NCBI GenBank assembly: GCA_029948415.1
Contig: JAJIZT010000001.1
Coordinates: forward strand, 181,030 to 245,029
Source: Cenarchaeum symbiont of Oopsacas minuta
GTDB taxonomy: Archaea; Thermoproteota; Nitrososphaeria; Nitrososphaerales; Nitrosopumilaceae
Length of the DNA stretch: 64,000 nucleotides
Direction of reading: 5' to 3'
The notes beneath the pieces are model-generated. The model was given only the letters and a program-made list of their open reading frames with translations. It searched no databases and had not been told where the DNA came from. Both the position numbers and the translations under genes were made by a program. Within the stretch, counting starts at the first letter, position 1. Every line of letters begins with the position of its first letter. This document shows positions 63,050 through 64,000 of this stretch, piece after piece.

Positions 63050-64000
63050 GCACCGGTGGAATACAGTATAGCAACATTGCCGAGATTAAAGGCCCACTAG
63101 TTGTAGTAGACGGTGTCGAGAATGCCGCCTTTGATGAGCTAGTTGAGATTGAAACCAAAGACGGCGATAAAAGACTAGGCAAAGTACTCGAGATAGGCAA
63201 TGGCAAGGCCATAGTGCAAGTCTTTGAAGGAACTACTGGTCTTTCAATAGCTGGAACCAGCGCAAAGTTCGTAGGTAAAGTCATGGAGATGTCTGTTTCA
63301 AAAGAGATACTCGGTCGTGTCTTTGACGGTCTTGGTCGTCCAAAAGATGGACTACCTGAACCAATTGCAGACAAATTTATAGACATAAACGGCGAGGCGA
63401 TGAATCCAGAACAGCGTGAGTACCCAAAAGACTTTATCCAAACTGGCGTCTCTGTCATAGACGGAATGATAACACTTGTTCGCGGACAAAAACTTCCAAT
63501 ATTCTCAGGCTCTGGTATGTCTCACAATATATTGGCAGCTCAGATTGCGCGTCAGGCCAGTGTGGTAGGTACCGACGAAGACTTTGCTGTCGTGTTTGCC
63601 GCTATTGGGGTACAGTATAGCGAATCTGAATACTTTAGAAAAAGCCTAGAAGAATCAGGCGCATTAAAGAGAAGCGTTTTATTCTTAAATCTTGCAGACG
63701 ATCCGGCAATAGAGAGAATAATTACACCACGTGTGGCACTTACCGTAGCCGAGTATCTTGCATTTGAGCTTGGAATGCACGTGCTAGTAATTCTTACCGA
63801 CATGACAAATTATGCAGAAGCACTCCGTGAGATCAGCGCTGCAAGGGAAGAAGTTCCAGGTCGCAAGGGATATCCAGGATATCTGTATACAGATCTTTCA
63901 ACTATATACGAGAGAGCTGGAAGACTACTTGGTAGAAAAGGTAGCGTCACGCAAGTTCCAATACTTACAATGCCTTCTGATGATATTACTCATCCTATCC
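63046..64000 (+). CDS. atpB: A-type ATP synthase subunit B (partial, runs off window)
   Basis: The regulatory nucleotide-binding subunit. Reading from TTG 63046, which overlaps the atpA stop by four bases, gives [20 protein letters not shown], then [47 protein letters not shown] (non-catalytic P-loop region) and [19 protein letters not shown]. All are typical of subunit B. The first 318 codons are present; the 3' end lies beyond the right edge. The TTG is the only suitable start. Confidence 0.92.
   Translation, partial: MSTGGIQYSNIAEIKGPLVVVDGVENAAFDELVEIETKDGDKRLGKVLEIGNGKAIVQVFEGTTGLSIAGTSAKFVGKVMEMSVSKEILGRVFDGLGRPKDGLPEPIADKFIDINGEAMNPEQREYPKDFIQTGVSVIDGMITLVRGQKLPIFSGSGMSHNILAAQIARQASVVGTDEDFAVVFAAIGVQYSESEYFRKSLEESGALKRSVLFLNLADDPAIERIITPRVALTVAEYLAFELGMHVLVILTDMTNYAEALREISAAREEVPGRKGYPGYLYTDLSTIYERAGRLLGRKGSVTQVPILTMPSDDITHPI

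Overview
The window is AT-rich archaeal chromosome, almost certainly from an ammonia-oxidiser-type Thaumarchaeon (Nitrososphaerota, Nitrosopumilus-like). The grounds are family knowledge read against the sequence: DNA polymerase D large subunit, a thermosome subunit, CDC48, GINS, archaeal A-type ATP synthase genes, TiaS, Dph2, geranylgeranylglyceryl phosphate synthase, both subunits of phosphomevalonate dehydratase (aconitase X), several blue-copper proteins, and secreted proteins ending in PEFG-like or CFI-box-like C-terminal anchors. Many genes have a TATA-like box about 26 bases before the start codon, consistent with leaderless transcripts, so several starts were moved to internal ATGs.

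Layout. 0-1.4 kb: an IS110-family transposase with a structured 3' flank. 1.4-7.2 kb: a secreted copper-related cluster (cupredoxin, a FixH/YtkA-like anchored protein, a CopC-CopD-propeller fusion, and a large anchored protein). 7.2-13 kb: pyrB, two branched-chain-type ABC permeases, a second cupredoxin, a DUF3892-like protein and a UbiD-family operon. 13-20 kb: a MacB-like ABC system with an exported partner, a NUDIX hydrolase, LarB and a B12-binding radical SAM protein. 20-30 kb: a CFI-box surface protein, HMG-CoA reductase, a membrane-anchored winged-helix protein, GGGP synthase, PolD large subunit and GlyA. 30-38 kb: thermosome, glutamine synthetase, GINS, small membrane and zinc proteins, CbiE and a secreted cyclophilin. 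37.9-41.05 kb: a small accessory island with a methyltransferase-HNH fusion, a decayed membrane protein and a frameshifted IS630 element with readable ends. 41-55 kb: housekeeping (Hsp20, CDC48, J-protein, ferredoxin, RNase Z, PRPP synthetase, MscS, KamA-like radical SAM, Dph2, TiaS). 55-64 kb: an initiator tRNA with two introns, aconitase X, endonuclease III and the ATP synthase cluster, running off the right edge inside subunit B.

How genes work together. HMG-CoA reductase, the two aconitase X subunits, a UbiD-family decarboxylase, GGGP synthase and possibly the radical SAM protein at 17.9 kb cover much of the archaeal mevalonate and ether-lipid route, scattered over the window. The copper cluster fits the copper dependence of ammonia oxidisers. 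PolD and GINS belong to replication; thermosome, CDC48, Hsp20 and the J-protein to protein quality control.

The most interesting observations are: a 79-81 bp element with inverted ends present three times, each time just upstream of and co-oriented with a gene; the initiator tRNA with a 14-nt intron in the D-loop plus an 18-nt anticodon-loop intron; three neighbouring secreted proteins whose predicted mature N-terminus is histidine; twin hairpins with identical loops behind the IS110 transposase; and the methyltransferase-HNH fusion in a decaying island. All identifications are from reading the sequence; no search was run.
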